17,110 nt of DNA from CAZDDW01 sp043811105 (lineage in GTDB: Bacteria > Patescibacteriota > Patescibacteriia > UBA9934 > CAZDDW01): the NCBI GenBank assembly GCA_043811105.1, contig JBDRNK010000079.1, positions 1 to 17,110 of the forward strand. Direction: 5' to 3'. Position numbers and translations under genes: made by a program. Shown in pieces: positions 6,131 to 11,743 of this stretch. Numbering within the stretch: position 1 is the stretch's first letter; each line of letters begins with the position of its first letter. The notes beneath the pieces were generated by a model, which saw only the letters and a list, made by a program, of their open reading frames with translations, had not been told where the DNA came from and made no database searches.

Positions 6131-6246
6131 AAGAAAATATTGTTTGGAAACTTGAGATATTGCTTGGGAGCTTGGGATATTTTGTATAATATCTTTAATA
6201 TCTCATGCTTCAATGCAATATTTCATGTTCTCAAGTTAATATCTTT
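6131..6246. repeat. 116-bp AT-rich inverted repeat between mraY and ftsW
   Basis: The whole spacer is an imperfect palindrome. AACTTGAG (6149-6156) pairs with CTCAAGTT (6230-6237), AAAATATT near 6135 mirrors AATATCTTT at the other end, and ATATTGC / GCAATAT blocks align further in. Short words such as CTTGGGA and GATATT recur. No T-run follows directly. It may be a dispersed palindromic element or a processing hairpin within the mraY-ftsW transcript. Confidence 0.6.
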
Positions 6247-7299
6247 CTACGTAACTAGTGTATCTAATACAAATATCGCTATAGTCAAACCACTTGCCAC
6301 CATCGACACCACCCAAAACCTCATCACAATCTTTGGTTCGATCCAGCCAATGGCTTCGAAATGGTGATGGATTGGGGAGGAAAGAAAAACCTTTTTACCA
6401 CGCAATTTTTTCGATACTAATTGAATTATTGTTGACAAAGCTTCAATTACAAAAACAATTCCCATGATCGGCAATAACAAAGCAGTGTTGGTTAGCATGG
6501 CCACAATTCCCAAAGTCACGCCCAATGACATTGATCCAGTGTCACCCATAAAGAAACGAGCTGGATTTATGTTAAACCAGAGAAAGGCCAGCAAAGCACC
6601 AACTATCACTGCACAGAATACAGCAAGTTCAACTCGACCCTGAAGCAAAGCAATCACAGCCAAAGTAGCAAAGGCGGTTGATAAAGTTCCTCCGGCAAGT
6701 CCATCCAAACCATCGGTTTGATTAACTGAAAATGAAGTACCAACAATAACCAACATAAAAAACGGAATGTACCACCAGCCGATATTAAAGTCGCCCAGAA
6801 AAGGAACATGCAACAAATCCCAATCAAGTTTGAAGTAGAACCACCAAGCTCCAACAATAGCGATCAAGGTAAACAGAATCAAACGATGGCGAACACGTAA
6901 GCCACCACCTTGCGGTCCAATCTTTCTAACATTCAGATAATCATCAACCAGGCCAACCAAGGCAGAGGCGACCAACGCACCAAGCGGTAGCAGTGTTTGT
7001 TCGCGAGTCAAAAAATTTAAATGTCCAATCCAGGTATCCGGAAATATCTCCCAGAGCAAAAGAAAAACAGTTGCCAAAACCAAAGTCGTTCCCCAAACCA
7101 AAACACCACCCATGGTTGGTGTTCCGGATTTCTTCGCATGCAACTTTGAAAAAATTGGAGTTGATCCTTCAGCTCGAATTGACTTGCCTAATTTATGTTT
7201 ATACAAAAAATGAGTCAAAGCCGGTGTCCAGGCCATGGTCAGTAAAAATGCTATGGTTGAGAGAACTAAAATTTTAACAATGAAAAACGTTTCAATCAT
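6247..7299 (-). CDS. mraY: Phospho-MurNAc-pentapeptide transferase MraY
   Basis: Joins UDP-MurNAc-pentapeptide to undecaprenyl phosphate, giving lipid I, on the cytoplasmic face of the membrane. It has 350 residues and about ten membrane segments. Family motifs are in order: KKSGTPTMGG, LVGLVDDY (first aspartates), NQTDGLDGLAGG, FMGDTGSMSLG and SSPIHHHFEAIGW. The product feeds MurG (910-2001) and then FtsW. The ATG (7297-7299) is one base after the stop of the 7301-7696 gene, so the two are probably translationally coupled. murD, often between mraY and ftsW, is absent here. Confidence 0.97.
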   Translation of the reverse strand: MIETFFIVKILVLSTIAFLLTMAWTPALTHFLYKHKLGKSIRAEGSTPIFSKLHAKKSGTPTMGGVLVWGTTLVLATVFLLLWEIFPDTWIGHLNFLTREQTLLPLGALVASALVGLVDDYLNVRKIGPQGGGLRVRHRLILFTLIAIVGAWWFYFKLDWDLLHVPFLGDFNIGWWYIPFFMLVIVGTSFSVNQTDGLDGLAGGTLSTAFATLAVIALLQGRVELAVFCAVIVGALLAFLWFNINPARFFMGDTGSMSLGVTLGIVAMLTNTALLLPIMGIVFVIEALSTIIQLVSKKLRGKKVFLSSPIHHHFEAIGWIEPKIVMRFWVVSMVASGLTIAIFVLDTLVT

Positions 7300-7300
7300 A

Positions 7301-7696
7301 TCAAGTATTTAAGAGAACTATCAAAATCATTGACCCGAACAGTGTTATTTCAACGATAATTGTGGTGATGGCAAAAAAAACAGATAAGATATGTTCTCGT
7401 TTAACAAAGACTGCCTCGAAAATAATGTTTAAGAGCAGGAGTAAAAAACCAAGCGCTGGGAGGATAAAAATATAATACCAAGGGCCAAAACGGTCAACAC
7501 CAAAATAAATATTATAATGCAACGGAATAAAAGTATCATCTCCCAAATTTGGAATAACTCGCCAAAGTGGCAAGGCCAGGGTGAATAAAACCAAAGTAGC
7601 CGATGTAATTGCCATCCAGCGATAAAACTTTGAATTCTTAAACAAATCCCGCATTGCCCAGCGTAATTTGCGGGCTCGGGATATAATTCTACGCAT
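7301..7696 (-). CDS. Small three-TM membrane protein upstream of mraY
   Basis: Function unknown. The 131 residues have a basic N-terminus (MRRIISRARKLRW) and three hydrophobic stretches at about 28-46, 73-96 and 104-129. This fits a small inner-membrane protein with a cytoplasmic positive N-end. It ends one base before mraY, so it shares the mraY transcript and may assist envelope synthesis, though only position suggests that. A TATAAT six bases before the ATG at 7694-7696 points to a leaderless or nearly leaderless message. A second in-frame ATG at 7654 (M15) is possible but would lose the promoter agreement. Confidence 0.75.
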   Translation of the reverse strand: MRRIISRARKLRWAMRDLFKNSKFYRWMAITSATLVLFTLALPLWRVIPNLGDDTFIPLHYNIYFGVDRFGPWYYIFILPALGFLLLLLNIIFEAVFVKREHILSVFFAITTIIVEITLFGSMILIVLLNT

Positions 7697-7702
7697 GAAG
7701 AA

Positions 7703-7708
7703 ATTATA
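7703..7708 (-). promoter_or_regulatory. -10 box of the mraY operon
   Basis: A perfect TATAAT on the minus strand ending six bases before ATG 7696, which would place transcription start at or next to the A of the start codon. The -35 region is a T-rich stretch in the AT-rich palindrome and has no good TTGACA match. Confidence 0.55.
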
Positions 7709-7711
7709 GCT

Positions 7712-7787
7712 TAAAAGAAGAAAATAAGAAAGTAAAAAACTAAAAAAATAAGCACAGTGCCTATTTTCTTATTTTCTGATTTTCTTA
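7712..7787 (-). repeat. AT-rich palindrome, copy 1, also likely rpmA terminator
   Basis: A minus-strand reading aligns with copies at 10299 and 16258 around the centre CTGTGCTTATTTT, but in the opposite orientation on the + strand. AAATAGGCAC-T-GTGCTTATTT folds into a hairpin followed by T-rich DNA, so it can end rpmA transcription. The rpmA stop codon TAA (7785-7787) lies in its edge. Confidence 0.65.
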
Positions 7788-8066
7788 TTTCCCTGGTTCC
7801 ACGTTAATAAACGTCTTCAGTTCAAGCGCGCCATCAAACTTAGCAACTTTCTTTTTGTTGAATTTAACAATTCCGGCAACTTTGGCATAAAGTGTGTCAT
7901 CATTACCTTGACTAACATTTTTACCTGGACGCCACTTTGTTCCACGTTGTCGAATCAAAATCTCACCGGCCTTTACGGCCTGACCATCACCTCGCTTAAC
8001 GCCTAGGCGTTTTGACTCTGAATCTCGTCCTAGCCGTGTAGATCCGCCGGCTTTTTTATGTGCCAT
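7785..8066 (-). CDS. rpmA: Ribosomal protein bL27
   Basis: A large-subunit protein whose N-terminus reaches toward the peptidyl transferase centre. It has 93 residues and begins MAHKKAGGSTRLGRDSESKRLG, the family signature, without the cleavable extension found in Firmicutes. Usually rplU (L21) lies directly upstream; here a toxin-antitoxin pair does, with a strong promoter between, so rpmA is transcribed alone. The end is lost in an AT-rich palindrome that supplies the TAA. Confidence 0.97.
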   Translation of the reverse strand: MAHKKAGGSTRLGRDSESKRLGVKRGDGQAVKAGEILIRQRGTKWRPGKNVSQGNDDTLYAKVAGIVKFNKKKVAKFDGALELKTFINVEPGK

Positions 8067-8091
8067 ATGTGTAAATGTTTATTGCGGGGGT

Positions 8092-8120
8092 ATTCTAACT
8101 AATAAGCTTAAAGTTGTCAA
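8092..8120 (-). promoter_or_regulatory. Promoter for rpmA (TTGACA-17-TAGAAT)
   Basis: On the minus strand a perfect -35 (8115-8120), a 17-nt spacer and TAGAAT (8092-8097, five of six matches). It starts just after the toxin stop codon, giving a leader of about 20 nt before ATG 8066. Confidence 0.8.
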
Positions 8121-8124
8121 TAGG

Positions 8125-8364
8125 CTACTTGTAAGTGTCTTTATCACGCAGTTTTACACCATCAATAATACACTCCCCTGTTTTCTGATCGCGATGAAAG
8201 ATAATACGGAATCGCCCAACACGTACTCGAAAAAAATCTGTTTTCTTGATTTTCTTCACATCAAGTTTGTCAAAATTTCCGGTAGCCAAAAATTCGATCA
8301 CTGATTCAATTCGCAACCTGTCTTGCAAGCTCACCCTTAACAACAACTTCTCAATCTTATTCAT
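8125..8364 (-). CDS. RelE/ParE-family toxin of a type II TA pair
   Basis: A 79-residue basic protein with the RelE-fold order of helices then strands: MNKIEKLLLRVSLQDRLRIESVIEFL (helical), KLDVKKIKKTDFFRVRVGRFRIIFHRD (the strand region with RVRVGRFRIIF, typical of the RelE core) and a short C-terminal strand VKLRDKDTYK. Family members cleave mRNA at the ribosome or inhibit gyrase; which applies is not decided here. It starts five bases after the antitoxin stop, so the two genes form one operon. AGGTG lies very close to the ATG. Confidence 0.8.
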   Translation of the reverse strand: MNKIEKLLLRVSLQDRLRIESVIEFLATGNFDKLDVKKIKKTDFFRVRVGRFRIIFHRDQKTGECIIDGVKLRDKDTYK

Positions 8365-8369
8365 AACAC

Positions 8370-8615
8370 CTATTTGTTGATTTTCTTAAGTATTTTAAGA
8401 AAATCTTTTGCTGGAATTCCTTGACCGTTATTATCACGAACAGCGTCAAAAATAGTATATTCATTGGCTGTTTCAATCTTGTCCAGATCCAATGGTGATA
8501 TAATCAGACTACCGGCCTTTTCTTTAACAAGATATTGATCTGTAGAAAAATTCTTGCGCCAGCGCGCCGGTAAAGTAATTTGCCCTTTGGTTGTAGCTTT
8601 TACAATTGAAGTCAT
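8370..8615 (-). CDS. AbrB/MazE-type antitoxin
   Basis: An 81-residue protein whose N-terminal 45 residues fit the SpoVT/AbrB swapped-hairpin DNA-binding domain (IVKATTKGQITLPARWRKN, then a strand-rich region). The C-terminal half (INDAV-like helix: YTIFDAVRDNNGQGIPAKDF) would wrap the toxin. It precedes the RelE-type toxin, the usual antitoxin-first order. A perfect 8-bp inverted repeat between promoter and ATG (8623-8645) is a good candidate for its own operator. AbrB antitoxins more often pair with MazF or VapC, so the RelE partner is a less common pairing. Confidence 0.8.
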   Translation of the reverse strand: MTSIVKATTKGQITLPARWRKNFSTDQYLVKEKAGSLIISPLDLDKIETANEYTIFDAVRDNNGQGIPAKDFLKILKKINK

Positions 8616-8622
8616 AATGTTT

Positions 8623-8645
8623 GAATGTAATGATTTCTTACATTC
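8623..8645. promoter_or_regulatory. Operator-like palindrome of the TA operon
   Basis: GAATGTAA (8623-8630) and TTACATTC (8638-8645) form perfect 8-bp arms around a 7-bp spacer. It lies between the -10 box and the antitoxin ATG, where autorepression by the antitoxin or complex would act. Confidence 0.65.
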
Positions 8646-8647
8646 CT

Positions 8648-8676
8648 ACCCTACCTCATCAGTAGAACAATGTCAA
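8648..8676 (-). promoter_or_regulatory. Promoter of the TA operon (TTGACA-17-TAGGGT)
   Basis: The -35 (8671-8676) overlaps the TGA stop of pyrG (8673-8675). After 17 nt comes TAGGGT (8648-8653). The -10 is weak by consensus but fits the local TAGGNT pattern. Confidence 0.55.
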
Positions 8677-10295
8677 GCAACAGCCGCCTTAATAAACTGA
8701 TTAAACAAAGGATGGCCGGTTAAAGGGCGAGATTTAAATTCCTGGTGAAATTGTGAACCAACCATAAATGGATGGTCTGTGACCTCAGCAATCTCAACCA
8801 AATCTTTATCCGGATTGATCCCAGCAAACACCAAACCTTTGGCTTCCATTTGTTCTCGATAAGCATTATTAAATTCAAAGCGATGGCGGTGGCGCTCAGA
8901 AATTTCTTTCTGACCGTATGCGCCAAAACTCTTTGTCCCTTCTTTCAAAACACATGGATAGGCACCTAATCGCATCGTGGCACCATAATTATGCTCGGCC
9001 ATATGCTTTTTCTGCTCTTCCATAATGTGAATAACCGGATATGGCGTTTCCGGATCCAACTCCTCAGAATTGGCTTTGGCCAAACCGCAAACGTTTCTGG
9101 CAAACTCAACTGAAAGAATCTGCATTCCTAAACACAAACCAAGATACGGAATCTTGTTTTCCCGAGCGTACTGAGCAACCAAGATCATGCCTTCTGTACC
9201 CCGTCCACCAAAACCGCCGGGAACAACAATACCGTCCAACTGATCCAGCTCTTTTAATTTGGCAGGGTCTTGTTCATAGACTTCAGAATCAAGCCATAGA
9301 ATCTTTGGCTTTCGGTCTTGATTCCAAGCAGCATGGTGTAAAGATTCAATGACTGAAATATATGTATCGCGGCAAGATTTCAGATTAAAATATTTTCCAA
9401 CAATGCCAATAGTCACCTCGTCTTTCAAATTCTTGATCTTGTCAGTAAACTCAATCCAATCGTTCAAATTTCCTGGCCTTACCTCAAGTTTTAGAGATCG
9501 CAGTAATTCTTCCCCAAGATTCTCTTTTTCAAAATTAACCGGTACCTGATAAATATAATCAACATTCGGAGCGGAAATGATACGTTCGATCGGAAGTGAA
9601 CAAACATTGCTAATAGTTCGTTTGATATCCTGACTGGCCGGTACATCAGATCGACACATAATAAAGTCAGGAGTAATTCCGGCCGAATTCAGTGTGCGAA
9701 TAGCGTACTGAGTTGGTTTTGATTTCTGTTCTCCAAGAAGCGATGGTGTTGGCAAAAAACTGACCATGACAAAAATAACATCATCCGGATTTTGGACTTT
9801 CATCATCCGAGCGGCTTCCAGGAAAACCAACAGCTGATACTCACCAACCGTACCACCAAACTCAGTCACCACCACATCAGCTTGATTTATCTGCTGACAT
9901 TTTTCGATTCGACGGATGATCTCCTTCGGTACATCCGGAATCACCTCAACGTCTTCCCCACCATATTCCAAGTTACGTTCACGACGAATGATCTCCTGAT
10001 AAACCGAGCCAGTGGTTATGTAATTTACGCGAGTACATGTCTCATTTGTAAAGCGTTCATAATTTCCCAAATCTTGATCAGCCTCAACTCCATCCTCACC
10101 AACAAAAACTTCACCGTGCTCAGCCGGTCTAATCGTTCCGGCATCAACGTTAACGTACATATCGCACTTGATGCTGGCGACCTTGTACCCGCGGGACTGA
10201 ATTAATTTAGCAATGGTGGCCGAAGCAACGCCTTTTCCAACTGAAGACATTACACCGCCAACGACGAAAACATATTTTGGATTATGTTTGGACAT
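8673..10295 (-). CDS. pyrG: CTP synthase
   Basis: Makes CTP from UTP, ATP and glutamine. It has 540 residues, full length. The N-terminal synthase domain (about 1-270) has the P-loop-like SSVGKG at 17-22 and the VNVDAGTIRPAEHGEVFV substrate region. The C-terminal class I glutamine amidotransferase domain has its nucleophile C388 in GLCLGMQ, with H517 and E519 in QFHQEFKSRP (the usual HPE reads HQE). It follows rplI across an AT-rich palindrome, so it may be partly co-transcribed with it. The 3' end overlaps the TA promoter. No strong Shine-Dalgarno is seen before ATG 10293-10295. Confidence 0.98.
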   Translation of the reverse strand: MSKHNPKYVFVVGGVMSSVGKGVASATIAKLIQSRGYKVASIKCDMYVNVDAGTIRPAEHGEVFVGEDGVEADQDLGNYERFTNETCTRVNYITTGSVYQEIIRRERNLEYGGEDVEVIPDVPKEIIRRIEKCQQINQADVVVTEFGGTVGEYQLLVFLEAARMMKVQNPDDVIFVMVSFLPTPSLLGEQKSKPTQYAIRTLNSAGITPDFIMCRSDVPASQDIKRTISNVCSLPIERIISAPNVDYIYQVPVNFEKENLGEELLRSLKLEVRPGNLNDWIEFTDKIKNLKDEVTIGIVGKYFNLKSCRDTYISVIESLHHAAWNQDRKPKILWLDSEVYEQDPAKLKELDQLDGIVVPGGFGGRGTEGMILVAQYARENKIPYLGLCLGMQILSVEFARNVCGLAKANSEELDPETPYPVIHIMEEQKKHMAEHNYGATMRLGAYPCVLKEGTKSFGAYGQKEISERHRHRFEFNNAYREQMEAKGLVFAGINPDKDLVEIAEVTDHPFMVGSQFHQEFKSRPLTGHPLFNQFIKAAVA

Positions 10296-10298
10296 AAT

Positions 10299-10371
10299 TA
10301 AGAAAATAATAAACTAAGAAAATAAGAAAATACATTCCGTGCTTTTTTTTATTTTCTTAATTTCTTATTTT
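10299..10371. repeat. AT-rich palindrome, copy 2, between rplI and pyrG
   Basis: AAGAAAATAAG/CTTATTTTCTT-type arms surround a GTGCTT centre. The first 34 nt (10299-10332) are identical to 16258-16291. The rplI TAA stop (10365-10367) lies in its right arm. It could slow or stop transcription on the minus strand, but the stem is very AT-rich and the T-run mixed. Confidence 0.7.
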
Positions 10372-10811
10372 TTTGTTTTAACCTCAACTGTAATCTTGGC
10401 TTCAAAGCCATACGGTAGATTTAGCTGTACTTTGTGCTCACCAATCTCTTTGATCGGATCTGATAAGTCAACCATGTTGGCTTTGATACTGAAGCCGGCT
10501 TTATTTAAAGCTTTGGCGATCGTATCAGCAGTAACCGATGCATAAAGCACGCCAGACTGATTGACTTTCTCTTCAACCACTAACAAATAAGCATCAAGTT
10601 TTTGAGCATCCTGTCCGGCCTGCTTCAATACTTTTTTCACTCGCTGAGCGGCAATCTGCTTTTCTTGTTCGACCATAGCAACAGCTTGAGCAGTTGCCGG
10701 AACAGCTAGGTTATGTGCTAAAAGATAATTACGGCCGTATCCATCAGATACTTCCTTTGTCTCCCCCTTAAGCCCGACTTTGGGCACATCTTTTAATAGA
10801 ATTACTTTCAT
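10365..10811 (-). CDS. rplI: Ribosomal protein bL9
   Basis: A large-subunit protein with two globular domains joined by a long helix. It has 148 residues, the usual length. The N-domain MKVILLKDVPKVGLKGE...GYGRNYLLAHNLAVPA is typical. The connecting helix (about 43-75) and C-domain (about 76-148) follow. It stands apart from the common rpsF-ssb-rpsR-rplI operon and has its own promoter (10958-10986) and a leader of about 138 nt that can pair with the start region. The last residues KTKK and the TAA run into an AT-rich palindrome. Confidence 0.96.
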   Translation of the reverse strand: MKVILLKDVPKVGLKGETKEVSDGYGRNYLLAHNLAVPATAQAVAMVEQEKQIAAQRVKKVLKQAGQDAQKLDAYLLVVEEKVNQSGVLYASVTADTIAKALNKAGFSIKANMVDLSDPIKEIGEHKVQLNLPYGFEAKITVEVKTKK

Positions 10812-10950
10812 ACCCAGCAGTAAACTTTTTAATCATAGTAATTAGTAGTTTTTACTAAGCTGTTAAAAACCAACAACGGTTAATTTTCTTAGCAGAAAAC
10901 CTAGACACACCCAGCTAAACTAAACTTAAAATGTTTACTGCTGGGCATAC
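10812..10950 (-). promoter_or_regulatory. Structured leader of rplI, possible RNA switch
   Basis: At the 5' end of the predicted transcript, GTTTACTGCTGGG of the + strand (10933-10945; RNA CCCAGCAGUAAAC) can pair with either of two partners: a near one (10910-10925; RNA GUUUAGUUUAGCUGGG, 6 + 5 bp) or a distant one (10813-10825; RNA GUUUACUGCUGGG, 13 bp perfect) that ends one base before the rplI ATG. The two are exclusive. The near fold leaves the start region free; the far fold buries it. A 15-codon ORF (MPSSKHFKFSLAGCV, 10901-10948) begins almost at the predicted transcription start, and its codons contain both the 5' arm and the near arm. A separate hairpin TTAGTA/TACTAA lies at about 10843-10859. 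No T-run suggests an intrinsic terminator, so control would be at translation. Confidence 0.5.
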
Positions 10951-10957
10951 GAAGATT

Positions 10958-10986
10958 AGTATAACAGGAGATTGTGGTGTTGTCTA
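10958..10986 (-). promoter_or_regulatory. Promoter for rplI (TAGACA-17-TATACT, extended -10)
   Basis: On the minus strand TAGACA (10981-10986) and TATACT (10958-10963) are 17 nt apart, with TG one base before the -10. Predicted start is near 10950-10951. Confidence 0.7.
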
Positions 10987-10999
10987 AAAGTAAGTTTAA

Positions 11000-11214
11000 G
11001 GCCAGCCACCTTTTCCTTACCGTAAGAAACAAGAGCCGAAGGGTTTTGGATTGAGGTACGGTCGGATGCCGTGCTTTAGAATCTAACCACCAGGCCTCCA
11101 CCGTAGACACATGTCACGGCCGACGTCGAGCGAGGTCGTAACCATCTTTTCTTATTCCACGAACAGACCGAGCGCTACCTCAATCAAAACCCTGAGGATC
11201 CCAGGTGGCTGGCT
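11000..11214 (+). ncRNA. Candidate structured RNA, copy 2
   Basis: The 215-nt homologue of 4728-4945. Closing helix GGCCAGCCACCT (11000-11011) with AGGTGGCTGGCT (11203-11214), whose outer pair is G-U only if the + strand is the RNA. Hairpin TTTC-C-TTAC-C-GTAA-GAAA keeps the same bulge as copy 1 with different bases. The long helix is GGGTTTT/AAAACCC plus ATTGAGGTA/TACCTCAAT, where copy 1 has GTTGTGG/CCACAAC. The internal stem is GCCGTG/CACGGC, extended by GTCG/CGAC. GGTC/GACC (11134-11137 with 11166-11169) replaces GGCC/GGCC. Unpaired stretches such as CTTTAGAATCTAACCA and TTCCACGAACAG are nearly unchanged. This pattern, stems varying in step and loops fixed, is what a functional RNA shows. 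It lies between the rplI promoter and the NUDIX gene; the family is unknown to me. Confidence 0.7.
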
Positions 11215-11246
11215 CGGTAGCTATCAGGCTGGCGTGAAATTGAAAA

Positions 11247-11291
11247 GACAGGCTTACCCTTGGCCGTAGCCCAAGGGGCGAGGCGCCTGTC
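11247..11291. repeat. Composite REP-like palindrome at the NUDIX stop
   Basis: A 45-bp element with outer arms GACAGGC (11247-11253) and GCCTGTC (11285-11291) and an inner stem CCCTTGG/CCAAGGG around a 7-nt loop. Next comes GATCCCT, as in the RAYT array. TTAC follows the left arm, as in hairpin A, and supplies the TAA stop of the NUDIX gene (11254-11256) on the minus strand. Confidence 0.75.
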
Positions 11292-11736
11292 GATCCCTGC
11301 TTACAATCTTCAACGCTTTTTTCACCAAAGGCTTCAGGTCATCATAACTCGAAGTATCAAGTAATTTGTACGCCGGGACCCAAAGTCCACGCTGAATCCG
11401 CTCGCCGTGCTTCTTGGGCGACATAACTTTAATTCGAGCTTTTCGCGGAGCTTCAAACAAAAAATAATGAATCTGTTTTTGAACCAGATATCCTTTATAA
11501 ACAAAACGATCAATAAATTCAATTTCGATCCGACCTAAGCGAGCCACATATTTCAGATCACACAAACCAATCTCTTCACATGTTTCTCGAACCGCAGCTT
11601 CTGACAATCTTTCCCCACGCCGAACATGACCTTTGGTAAAGGTGGTTTTGCCGAATCCATCAACAACCATAGCAAAAACAAGACCGCGACCGGTGCGTTT
11701 AAAAACAATCGCTCCGGCCGAGGTTTCTTTTCGCAT
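11254..11736 (-). CDS. NUDIX hydrolase
   Basis: Members hydrolyse nucleoside diphosphates linked to another group; the substrate here is unknown. The Nudix box is complete: GHVRRGERLSEAAVRETCEEIGL fits G-x5-E-x7-RE-U-x-EE-x-G-U (U is a bulky hydrophobic). Beginning MRKETSAGAIVFKR it has 160 residues and a normal N-terminal strand. This ATG (11734-11736) is chosen because AAGGA lies about ten bases upstream and it follows the peptidase stop by seven bases; ATG 11757 is the alternative, and the longer frame back to 11865 would overlap the peptidase by 122 bp. The final residues (SRDRQAPRPLGYGQG) are encoded by a REP-like palindrome, so the original C-terminus was probably near LVKKALKIV. Confidence 0.88.
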   Translation of the reverse strand: MRKETSAGAIVFKRTGRGLVFAMVVDGFGKTTFTKGHVRRGERLSEAAVRETCEEIGLCDLKYVARLGRIEIEFIDRFVYKGYLVQKQIHYFLFEAPRKARIKVMSPKKHGERIQRGLWVPAYKLLDTSSYDDLKPLVKKALKIVSRDRQAPRPLGYGQG

Positions 11737-11743
11737 TAGCACT

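Noticed and set aside
257..7303. UGA recoding as in Gracilibacteria or Absconditabacteria
   Set aside because: TGA ends the RAYT, the 131-residue membrane protein and pyrG at the expected lengths, and no in-frame TGA is needed to keep any gene open.
10901..11110. 69-residue frame on the minus strand through RNA copy 2
   Set aside because: It crosses the rplI promoter and has no counterpart in copy 1. Only its last 15 codons (leader ORF) are considered, as part of the rplI leader.
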